A stretch of 64,000 nt of DNA from Brachionus manjavacas (taxonomy: Eukaryota; Rotifera; Eurotatoria; Ploima; Brachionidae): assembly GCA_019054805.1 (NCBI GenBank), contig JAHQIY010000009.1, positions 2,170,001 to 2,234,000 on the forward strand. Direction: 5' to 3'. The notes beneath the pieces were generated by a model that did no database searches, was not told the origin of the DNA, and saw only the letters and a program-made list of their open reading frames with translations. The first letter of the stretch is position 1, and each line of letters starts with the position of its first letter. Shown piece after piece: positions 12,901-23,000 of this stretch. A program made the translations under genes and the position numbers.

Positions 12901-15900
12901 TAAATCAACTTTTAATGTTTTATTTAACAACAAAAAATTAAAAAGTTTATCTTATCATTTCTATTAAGATTTAAAAAAATGAATTTAGTGTTCAATTAAT
13001 AAAATATAAAGATTGTTTTTTTGAATTAACTAAAATTTTTGAAAAATTGTTGGTTCTGTGACATTTACAAAACTAAGAATTATTTTTAAAACAACAAAAT
13101 TTCATTTATAAAAATAAAATTTCTTTTAAAAAAACAACATTTGTAATATTGATTTGACACGATAATGGAAGGTAATTTTACGCAAAATTTCGTCAAATTA
13201 CGAAAGTATACTTATCTTTCGTATATTTCAAAGGGTCAAAAAATTGTTACTCTCTAGCTTTCTTTTGAATTTTGTAGAACTTGTAATTTCTTAAGCTTTT
13301 TTCTATCAAAATATTGCGTAAATTTAGTTATTTTAGCTTTTTCTGAAAAAATGTGAAAATTGAAAAAATTTAATGTAATTTATTAACAGAAAAAAGCTTC
13401 AAAAATAACAATATCTACAAAATTCAAATAAATGCGCTAAAAAAAGAAACTATTATTTTTCCCTTGTACAATTTACAAAAAAATAGTAATTTTAAGTAAA
13501 ATTACCTTCGACCATCAGCTTAATTTCAATACTGTATTTCTAAAACCTTAATTTCGTCGAAAAAATTTTTTACAAGGAATTGCAGCCAACAACATAATCC
13601 TTTAATTTTATTCCTAAAGCTATTGAAAAATGCATACTAGAAAATTCTTTCGAGTAAGAGAAAAAAGGTTCGATTTTCTTGCTTTGACTTTACGTTTCTT
13701 ACTTGAAGTTAAACCAAACCTTCCAAATTTTCACTCATATTTATTTTTTAATAATGTTTTTTGTTCAAACCTGCGGGATTTTAGTTATTTTTAAGAATTT
13801 TGGTAAAAGATCAACAGACTTAAAAAAAAATTAAAAATCTTAATAATTTTTTTCCTAAAATCTAAAATTGTTTTTGAAAAAATTCAATAAAAAAATAAAG
13901 AAAATTTTATTGCAAATGCTGGATTAGAAAAAATCTTTTTTTTTGAAGCTAATATCTTGGAATTCAAAATATTCTTTTTTAAATCTTATTTTCAAAACTT
14001 TTTTAATTCTTGTACTTTATCGATCATCGCTTATTATTACATTTTCATTCTTATATTTCATAACATTTTTAATTTATTTGAAAAATTCTGAATTATTTAT
14101 ACCCTTTATTAAAAGGGATTAGTTAAATGATCAGTATTTTGATTGAATGATCCGGTTTTTTATTTTTATTAAATTGATTTGTACAAAAATATAAAAATGA
14201 TCAGTAAGTAAATATGAATACCAGCAAAAAAAATAAAAAAATAAAAATTAAAATTTTTGTTTAAATAGTTTCGTTTAAAACGTGATAATGTCATTCTTTC
14301 TTTAAAAGTGTCTTCTTTAATTATACGATTCTAGTTGATTGTTTTTTGATGGTGTATCACTAGCAGCTCCTTCATACTTCATTACAAATTAATGCAAATT
14401 CTTGACCACCTTGAGACGCATATTAGCCCATCACATAATTAGAAGAAAATTTTCATCAAACCGGTTGTACCATTTATTAAGACTCACATACCCTCCCAAA
14501 TTAACTTGTATGTGGCATCAGCTTGAATTTTATTTGACTTGTTAGCAATTTTTAAAGTCTTTTTGTTGTAAATAAAACACAAAACTTTTTGTCATTTTTG
14601 TCTAAATCAAATTCTTCATCTTATTCACCATAATTTAAATAAAAAGCTGCTACAAAACCTTTATCGTGATTATCAAGCATTGTAATTTTTGTAAATCTAT
14701 TTGTAATTGTTTCAGTTGACAAATATAATTTGAATTTTTTAAATCTATGTTCTCAATATTTACGCCTTTTTCTCTAAGCGTTTCCAAAATTGCTTTTGGT
14801 TTTATGTTAAGAGCAAAAAGTTGTATAATCTCTACTTTCACTTCCTCGGCTAATCTTTTATTTGGTTGTAAATTTTCATGTTTGTGGTCATCTTCGGTTC
14901 TGATAATCCGACTGGACATTGTTCTGTTCAAAGTTTAGCTTTGTTGCATTTAAAGTAAACTTTAAAATGGAAGGTCCATGTATTCATTCTCCATCCCAAT
15001 ATCATCTTCTGAATCCGAGACTTAATCGAATAATTTGAAGTCAGAGCCATTTTTTTAATTTTAATATTTTTTAATTTTTAATTTTTTATAATGCTTATTG
15101 CTAAAATCTTGATGTATTTGTTTTTTTTTTTTTTTTTTTTTCAAGCGAGGGGGGTTTAGACGGACTGCTTGGAAGCTCATTTCTTCCTTTCAGCCCCCGT
15201 TCGTGCTTGATCTTTTATTTAAAAAAAAATAATACAAGAAGAATAATTTTTTTAAATGTTGATTATGTTTTGAATGAATTTGAAAAAAAGAAGAACTGTA
15301 AGCTTTTTTTTTAAATTAATTTTGTAATGATGTATTTGTATTAATTACTTTTGATATTAAAAATTGGTCAATTCAACTGATTACACTAAAAAACTGATCA
15401 ATTAAATAAAAAATACTAATCATTTAAATAGCACTCTTTTTAAAATTAGATTTCAATAAATTTTCAACTTATATATAATCATAAATAAAGAAAATTTTTT
15501 CCTTAAAAATTTATACTTTCGACTTTTGATTTTTCTCATTCTTTATTTTAATGCATTAAAAAACAATTTTTTTTCAAATATTACATTCTTCTAGTTTAAT
15601 AGATACCTGAAGTTATTGAAATAATTTATTTCAAAAAACTGGAAAATGCTTGGTAAGCAATTTAGATGTTTTAAAACATATTTATGTTTTAAGTTAATGC
15701 CTTATAGTGTCATTCCGCGAGAAACCAAAAATTTAATCATTTATTTTATTTAAAGTTATTGTCTGTAAAAAAAATTTTTCGTAAAAAAAATTAAGAATTT
15801 TAAATAATGTCCTTATTTTTTAAAAACTGGTATTTAAAAATTTTTATTTCAAAATCAGCATTTAAAAAGGTGCTTTTAATAAGGTTAATTTTATAATTTT

Positions 15901-18900
15901 GGGCCTGCATCGATGAGAAAATCAGAGGACTTACTTTAAAATAACAATTTATTCAGGCAATTGGTATTCAGTGGTTGGATCGATTCAGGGACAAGTCAAT
16001 ATAATCAAATATCACATAAAGCTAATTGTTTTGTCTCAGATTTGTACTCACTAAAATTCAAGTATTTGTTTTCAAATTGTAGAAAAGTCGCGCCGTTTAT
16101 TTTAAATTAAATAATTAATTCATCATCGAGACACTCGAGTGCTTCAAGTCTTGAATGATTGTTTAATGTTTATGTAATTTTGGTCACAAAAGCATACATT
16201 TTTGGTTACCAAGCATTCATTCTACGTTTTAGCTTTATACACTAACAAAATATACATTTATAGGTTCTGCTCGATTTTATAAACATACTAATAGCAACAT
16301 GAAGTGAGAAAAAAATCTGACTTTTTTAAAAATTTTAATTTCGTTGATTTTTCCGAATGAAATAAGTTCTCTGTTGTTAATTTAGCTTTTGTTTTTTAAT
16401 TCTAAAGAAAATAAAAGAGTTCATTTTTTAGACCAAGTCTCAAAGCTTTTTAATTATAAGTTTGAATTACAGATCTTTTCTTATTTGTATTGTTTATTTG
16501 TTATGATAGTTTGAGTCAATAATCACATTTTAAATGATAAATGTTAAAAAAATCAGGATTCAATTCATAGGTAAAAATTTTGTACCTTAAGAAAATTTTT
16601 TTTCAAAATTTCCAACTTTTGTCCAGTCATTGCCAATTTTTCCAATTTAAGGCTCACCTAGAGACAAAGAGAAGCTCAATGATAACAACCAGCTAAGCTC
16701 GCACAACTACTCGGACTTATCTAATTTTGAGACCCTTCCGCTAGTCGACCACATTGACTCGATCAAATGTAGCATAACAAGGTTTAAAAATTATTATTAA
16801 TTATTTTTATTTTTTTATTTTTTAAAATTAAATTTTAGATTAGCTAAGATAAAAGACGCTCTTGGTGAGTCCGGCCAGGACTTTTTTTCGCTGGTCAGCA
16901 AAAAAGACTTGAAGAAAAATGTCGAATATTTTCTTCAAGTTTTGGAAAATGTTCTTCTTGATGAGAGAAAGCAAGTTTCATTGTATATTTTAATTTGTTA
17001 TAGGAAAATAAAAAAAAACTATTTGCCTAATTGCCTATGTAAAATTTAAGCTTTGATTTTTTTATTTATTTTTGAGGATTTGTTGCTTAAAGCTAAACAT
17101 TTAGTTTATTTTTGCTAAATTAAAATTAAAAGGCGTTTGATGAGCGAGGACGACGTGCTGTCCGAAGTGGAACCCGATGCGGTCCCGAACGAGGTGAGAA
17201 ATTGGCTCTCGATGACATTCACTCGCTCTGTGTCCAACATGAAAAAAAAAGCCGAAGACAAGCCTAAATTCAAGAGTGTTGCTCAAGCTATCCGTGCTGG
17301 CATAATGGTAGACAGGTAACTATCTTTACAAAAAAATATATAAAAGAATACTTTGAAACAAACAACTTTATTTGGGCAAAAACATTTTTAGATTTTGTAA
17401 ACGCTGGAATCTAGACACCAAAATAAAGGTTATAACCGTAGATACTTAAGCATGTGGTGTATCCAAACTATCAGGCTTGCTATGATCGCATGAAAATCTC
17501 TTTGACTTGTAAAAAAAGCAAATTAGCAAAAATCATTCTTTAATTTTCATCTTTTATTTATTGATTTTAAAAATTCATTTATTAGTATTCTCTGTTGATT
17601 GATTAATAATGGAAAAATAGTTCTTAGATAATTTGAAAAAAATAAAGCGAAATAATTAACTTTAAATGAGAATTTAGTCTATACTTGAGGGAATTATAAA
17701 AAAATCAAAACCTATTGAATTGTATTAGAAAAGATAATTTGACATAAAAAAAAGTTTTGGTTTTTTGATTAATTTAGCTTTAAGTCTTTCACTAGACAAG
17801 TACCAAAGACATGGATTAATTTAAGAGTGTTCTTTAAAAATAAAATACTCGATTATAAAATTTGTTTTTCATCTAAAAATGAATACTTTGAATCTTCTAT
17901 TTTTACAATAGATAATTTGATGTACTAATCAATCCTTAAAGCTAAATTAATCTAATAAATTTGGGAACAATTTATTTTAAAGAATCTAAAATTAATTATC
18001 TTAAAAAATATTGGAAGAGATTAAGCATAAGGTAATTATTTTTTTCGAATAAATTTTTTAAAATTTGAAAAACTAGAAAATTTTTAAAATTTTATTTTTT
18101 GAATTTGAAAAAAAAACATGAAAATTTTGAAGAACCGAAGAGCTTTTTTTACAAGTCGTTGTCGGAAGTTTGATTGAGTCGTAAGTGCAGCGTTTCAAAA
18201 TTTAAGCATGTTCTCTCTGGTTGTATTGCCTTTCAAAAATATCTAAAAAAGCCTGTAAATATTGAATATTAACTATTTGTACAGAATGTTAAGAAGAATG
18301 TCAAGTTCTTTAGAATCAAACGTTCCTGCACAAGTTTCTAAAGTTTTGAAGGTAATTTTGTTTTCAGCTAATGTTTAAATACGCTTTAATTTTGAATGTC
18401 TAATATTAACAAAAATTTAACTTCTAAACGAAATTTTTCTAGACTCTAAATGACTGGAACTTTGAAGTATTTGCCATGAATGAATGTTCAGATGGACAGG
18501 CCTTGAGATATCTTGGCTTTGAGCTGATGCAAAAATTCAACATTTTGTCAAAATTTAAAATTCAAAATTTGGTAATGCAAAATTTTCTGGAAGCCGTCGA
18601 AGCTGGATACTCAAAATACAATAACCCTTATCATAACTTAGTACATGCCACTGATGTTTTGCAAACAACTTACCATATCCTAAACAACGCTGGTCTTATG
18701 GTTTAAAAATCAATGATTTTAATAAAATTTCATTTTTTTTTCCTTTTTTTTAAAGAGCTGGTTGTCGAGTATAGAAATTTTTGCCACATTCGTGTCGGCA
18801 ATAATCCACGACTACGAACATACAGGTACTACTAACAATTTTCATATGCAAACAAGATCTGAGATAGCTTTGGTGTACAATGACCGAGCTATATTGGAAA

Positions 18901-19758
18901 ATTACCATATTAGCGCCACATTTCGTCTTATGCTCAATGATTCTTACAATATTATCCAGGAACTCACCAGAGAAGAATTCAAGTAGTTTTTTTAGAGATT
19001 TTTTTTAGCAAAATTTGCAAATGTTTTAATTCAGAGAATTCCGGCATTTGGTTATCGAAATGGTTCTAGCCACCGACATGTCTTTTCATTTTACCCAGTT
19101 GAAAACTGTAAAAAATATGATCAGCTTAAATGAGACTATAGATAAGCCTAAAGCACTATCATTAGTGCTCCACTGTGCTGATATAAGTCATCCAAGCAAG
19201 CATTGGCCTTTGCATGAAAAATGGACTAACCTTTTGGTCGAGGAATTTTTCTCTCAGGGCGATAAAGAAAAAGAGCTTGGCTTGCCTTTCTCGCCTTTAT
19301 GCGACAGAAATAATACACCTATTGCACAATCACAAATTGGTTTTATCAATTTTATAGTCGAACCATCACTAAATGTAATGGGTGACATGATTGATAAGAT
19401 ATTTGAACAAATTTTGTCCGAAGAACAATCAAGAACATCTAGATCGGATATAAACGATTCGAGTTCAACATCCGAGTCGATGTAAATAAATTTTAGTTAA
19501 CAAAAAATTTATCTCAAAATTTTATTAAAATTTTTTTAAGAAAAAAGAAGCCGATTGAAAGACCGTGGGCTCAGCATTTGACAGAAAATAAGGCAAAGTG
19601 GCAAATTTTATCCGGTAAATTTGAAAAAAGTAAATTAATTTGTTATTTTTGTTAATACTTTTTTTCAAGAAGAAGAAAAAAAAAAGAAAGAACAAGAAAA
19701 TAGTGAGCAAAAAAGTGAAAGTACTAATGAAGATAAAAAGGACGGTGATAAAACATAG
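9957..19758 (+). CDS. Pde1: Calcium/calmodulin-dependent 3',5'-cyclic nucleotide phosphodiesterase (PDE1)
   Basis: Hydrolyses cAMP/cGMP; vertebrate PDE1 is activated by Ca2+/calmodulin and is cytosolic. Ten exons join in phase: 9957-10017, 16652-16781, 16839-16970, 17133-17315, 18285-18351, 18443-18700, 18756-18982, 19035-19481, 19541-19614, 19670-19758, giving 555 residues, close to mammalian PDE1A. The N-terminal region matches PDE1 without gaps (DLKKNVEYF, VPNEVRNWLSMTFTR, EDKPKFKSV). The catalytic domain has YHNLVH (proton-donor His about 255), the PDE signature HDYEHTGTTNNF (about 295-306), HCADISHP (metal Asp about 402), GLPFSPLCDR and SQIGFINFIVEP with the substrate Gln. The tail keeps HLTENKAKWQIL, then a Lys/Glu-rich end. 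Intron 3 (16,971-17,132) has a GC donor. Intron 1 is 6.6 kb. The ATG at 9,957 is the first in-frame Met of its exon, but the frame is open upstream, so the start is uncertain. Confidence 0.93.
10945..11240 (-). mobile_element. LINE reverse-transcriptase fragment in PDE1 intron 1
   Basis: The minus-strand reading gives SNYFENRPQVVRTGNEIS, then GVPQGSALGPLLFLLKFVSD and a LDDTKL segment (the YADD site replaced by LDDT). This is the classic order of the LINE RT palm. Only this part is left and it carries stops. Confidence 0.8.
11290..11395 (+). mobile_element. LINE 3' tail with (ACT)n end
   Basis: An AGCTT..AAAAGCTTAACCC segment, then GGGTCGCGGTA, ending in CCACTACTACTACTA. It resembles the 3' end of the LINEs at 1,400 (minus) and 25,780 (plus), which finish in GCAAGAA plus (ACT)n. 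It is probably a heavily truncated insertion of the same or a sister family. Confidence 0.5.
11574..11650. repeat. Short GC-richer imperfect hairpin repeat
   Basis: The segment around GGGATGGAATCCCAGG...CCTCCCTTCCAACC is self-complementary and much richer in G+C than its surroundings. It ends in ACTTGCTTGA, and a similarly built segment lies at 15,142-15,215. It could be the end of a small non-autonomous element. Confidence 0.35.
12195..12310 (-). mobile_element. LINE reverse-transcriptase fragment (QHGFR block)
   Basis: The minus-strand reading gives ..DLLKEQHGFRSEHSCITVIHS.., matching the Q.GFR..HS block near the start of LINE RT domains. It is a short isolated remnant in PDE1 intron 1. 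Confidence 0.6.
13160..13518. mobile_element. Palindromic MITE/foldback element
   Basis: The two ends are inverted copies (AATGGAAGGTAATTTTACG... against the complement TGATGGTCGAAGGTAATTTTAC...). The similarity continues inward for about 150 bp per arm, including AATTTTGTAGA and AAGCTTTTTTCT in both arms. That leaves almost no unique centre and no coding capacity. No clear target duplication was found. Confidence 0.65.
14370..14960 (-). mobile_element. MULE (Mutator-like) transposase relic
   Basis: On the minus strand a 93-codon frame (14,650-14,931) resembles the region before the catalytic core of animal MULE transposases (KRLAEEVKVEIIQLFALNIKP, ILETLREKGV). Downstream the reading KIQADATYKLIWEGM..LINGTT matches the DATYKL.W.G.PV...GT.D block containing the first catalytic Asp. 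The frame is interrupted between and after these pieces. No terminal repeats were recognised. It lies inside PDE1 intron 1 in antisense orientation. Confidence 0.65.
15119..15215. repeat. Poly(T) run followed by a short GC-rich hairpin
   Basis: A run of more than 20 T is followed by CAAGCGAGGGGGGTTTAGACGG...TCAGCCCCCGTTCGTGCTTG. The outer parts CAAGC/GCTTG and GGGGG/CCCCC pair, so this folds as a hairpin in otherwise AT-rich DNA. It is similar in design to 11,574-11,650. It may be the poly(A) end of a minus-strand retroposed sequence. Confidence 0.4.
16971..17132 (+). other. GC-AG intron in PDE1
   Basis: The exon before ends GAGAGAAA and the intron begins GCAAGTTT, a strong donor except for C at the second base. 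It ends TTAAAAG. Splicing here gives DERK-RLMSEDD, which aligns with vertebrate PDE1 without a gap. The nearest GT (GTTTCA, three bases later) would shift the frame. Confidence 0.75.
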
Positions 19759-19813
19759 AAAATGAGATTGAATTTTTTTATTTGCTTGTGATTAATCCCA
19801 AGCTTTTTATTAA

Positions 19814-19819
19814 AATAAA
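19814..19819 (+). terminator. Polyadenylation signal AATAAA for PDE1
   Basis: A canonical AATAAA lies 56 bases after the PDE1 stop codon and is the first such signal downstream. Confidence 0.55.
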
Positions 19820-19956
19820 TTTCCCAGTTTTTTTATTTTTAAAAAAGTGATTTTAACTTATTTTTAGAGTGTTTTGTGTTAAGTTAAAATAAAAATTATT
19901 TCAGGTTTCTATTAAAAGTAGAAAGAAAAATTTAAAATTATTAAGAAATAAATTAG

Positions 19957-19962
19957 TTTATT
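19957..19962 (-). terminator. Polyadenylation signal for the copy 1 WSC receptor gene
   Basis: AATAAA on the minus strand, 56 bases past the stop at 20,018. With the PDE1 signal at 19,814 the two convergent transcripts end within about 150 bp of each other. Confidence 0.5.
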
Positions 19963-20017
19963 ATTTTAAAAAAATATTTGTTTGATTTTGATTTTTATGC
20001 AAAGAAATATTTCGAAC

Positions 20018-23000
20018 TTATGATTTCTTTTTCATTAAAAAACTTACAATATCTATAGATAAAATGCTTAAAAAGCTGAGAATGATCACAACCACTGCAA
20101 TTATCATGCTTGTTCGAATAACAGTCTTTATTGTTTGCAATACAGGCTCAGTTTCTTCACAGTGATCTCCTTTGTAATACTTGAAACATTTGCACTTGGG
20201 CTCTTTGTTTTTGTCTTCTTGACAGAATCCATTGCCAGAACAAGTGACATTCTGACACAGATCTATTGCATTTTCACAATGAGATCCATAATAATAGGTA
20301 CTGCACTCACATCTGAATCCTAATTTGTCATTTTTGATAAAAACACAAGTTCCATTATTAAGGCATTGAATTTTTTGATCACATGGATTTATCGTTTTTT
20401 CACATGATGAACCATAGTATTGATCTTTACAAATACATTTGTATTTATTGCCTGTAAAGGAACAAAAGCCTTTATTACTACAGTTGACCAAGCAGCCAGA
20501 TATATCATAGTTAGCTGTATTCAATATTTCAGCTAAAAATATAGGATCGCTATCATAAAAGGCATTTTTGACTTGTTCAATGGTGGAATTTTCAGTTGTA
20601 TTAATTATTGATGAATCAAAACCCAAAACTGAATAGTTTGTTGTTTTAGAAATGCTGTTAAATGATTCAGAAACCGTGGGGCTATAATTTGAAGTTGAAC
20701 TAGAAAAGGTAGACTGAAGAGTGCTAGTTGAGACAAATTCTGATGTCTCAAAAGTTGAAAATTCACTGCTTTCATCTAAAAAAATTAAAAAATTAAAAAA
20801 ATTATATTCAAATTTATTATTAGTGATCTTAATAAATCTTTACAAGTAAAAATATAGATAAATGTTTCTACATTTGTTACCGAAAAATCAATCCAACTCC
20901 CACAGTAACAAATACGCTTTCTTTTAAACAAATGAAAAATAATTTTTTCATATTTAAGAATTTTAATCAAGTTTTTGTAATTACTGTTGATCAAAAGCAA
21001 AATATTTGTATTTTTTGAATAGGCAAAAGTTGAAGCAAGTTGCATTTGCTTCAAATGCTTCCGTGATCACTCTATGAAAATTTGACGATCTAAATGAAAT
21101 TTCTGAATACTTTCCATTTTGATTAGGAACACCAGTCTTGTTAAATCCTTTATTTAGAAGAAAATCAAATTTTGAATTTTAAATTTTTTTTTCAAATTAG
21201 TTTTTGAATTTAATAATTACCGATAATTTTATAAACACCATAAAAAGTGTTCTGTCCTGAATAATGTCTATCAAATACTTTGTAGTTAGAACAGTTGTTC
21301 TCACCAACTCTCAGAGTCATGTTGATACTTTGGAGACAGAAACAATACTTTCCAGATGCTACCATTGTTAAATTTAAATACGAACAGTATTTAAAACAAG
21401 TGGTGATTGTGGTATTTTCCAGTATTAAATAGTCATCGGGTGTATTCAATGTGAAGCATCCAAGAAATTCAAAATAAAAATCTCCCGTTATTTCAGGACT
21501 TTTAACTTTTAAATTTAAGAGATAAAATCAAAGAATTTTATTTTTTGTTTTTAAATTTTACTATTAAAATTTGATACACTTCTCAAATAATATGGGGAAC
21601 CTCCACACTCAAAATGCTCATCAAAAAGACATGTTCTATCACAAAGTGCTCGGCTATAGTCCAGACCACGCACGCTGTAATTTTTTTCAGAGCAAAAATA
21701 CTCACTTAAAAAATATTTCCAATTTTTTTAATTAAATATTTTTATTTACAAATACTTGTTTTGTATAATCGTAATTGGCTTTTCTTGACTTACACAATGT
21801 TCTATTGGATTTGAGTAATTAGAATTTTTAAATGTATATTTGATTAAATCTGCAACTTCTATTGTGGTACACTCAATTTTTGTTTTGAAACCCACTGAAT
21901 CTTTTCAAAAATAGATTTGGTGATAAAATTATTCATAAAATTGAAACCACTAAAACTCATTATTCTTAATCTTCAATTTTTAAGTATATTAAAATTCAAT
22001 ATTTAAAAACTAATGATCAGACTTGCGCAAAAGTCAGAAAAAAATTAATTTAAAGTCTTTTCAGAATCAAGTCACTGACTTTTTAAAAAGCTTTTAAAAA
22101 AAAAAAAATTTCAAGTCGTCTTTTGGCTATATGACTTTTAAAAATCTTTGCTAATGATTAATCTTTTCTGATTTCATTATCACCTCATTTATTTGGTAAT
22201 GATACTTAAATGTTTAAACAGATATTCTGAAAAGTATCTTTTTAGAGCATTGCTTAAGCGCTTGCTCTAGTCTGCTTTAATTTCTCGAGACAAAATACTG
22301 AACAACACACTCTAGGTGTGTATTCAGGGAATAAAGTTCATTCCAGTTTTGGGTCTAGTCCATTAGGTGAACAAGTGTTCACGAAATAGGTGAATAATTC
22401 ATGTTCACGGTATAAGTGAACCAGAGTTGGTCAAAAGTCAAACTTTAAAGTCAGAATCGTTAAAAGTCAAAGTCAAAGTCTGACTTTGACTTGAATCTAA
22501 AATAATTTTATTAACAATAAAATTCAAGATTAACACCAAATAACTTGGAAAAATTAACAATGATAAAATATAATTTGAAAACATTAAAATTCGAGTACTA
22601 AACTTTATTTAAAATAAACATTTTTAAATGTAAATTTTAATTTTAACTTGATTTGAAAAAAATAAAATTTAAAGTCAAAGTCCAGACTTGACTTCAAAAA
22701 ATTAAAATTTAAAGTCAAAGTCCAGACTTGACTTCAAAAAATTAAAATTTAAAGTCAAAGTCCAGACTTGACTTTGACTTCATGACTTTGACTTTTGACC
22801 AACTCTGAAGTGAACAGATTTTTCACCTAATTATTTTTACCCTGATAGGTGAACATAAAAATTCTAAAAATTTTAATTAAAAAATTTAGGTGAACATTTG
22901 AAAAAAAGTATAATTTTTCTGATCACTTATTAAATTAACTGGTCACATATTTTGTTACTTTTTCAATATTTTTCCTTGGTCAATTATTATAGTTGTCTAA

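Noticed and set aside
14747-14938. Plus-strand frame opposite the MULE relic
   Set aside because: Antisense shadow of the MULE frame.
20135-20323. Plus-strand frame across the EGF exon (also at 36,557 and 52,957)
   Set aside because: It is the antisense of the EGF-coding exon, which has clear Cys spacing on the minus strand.
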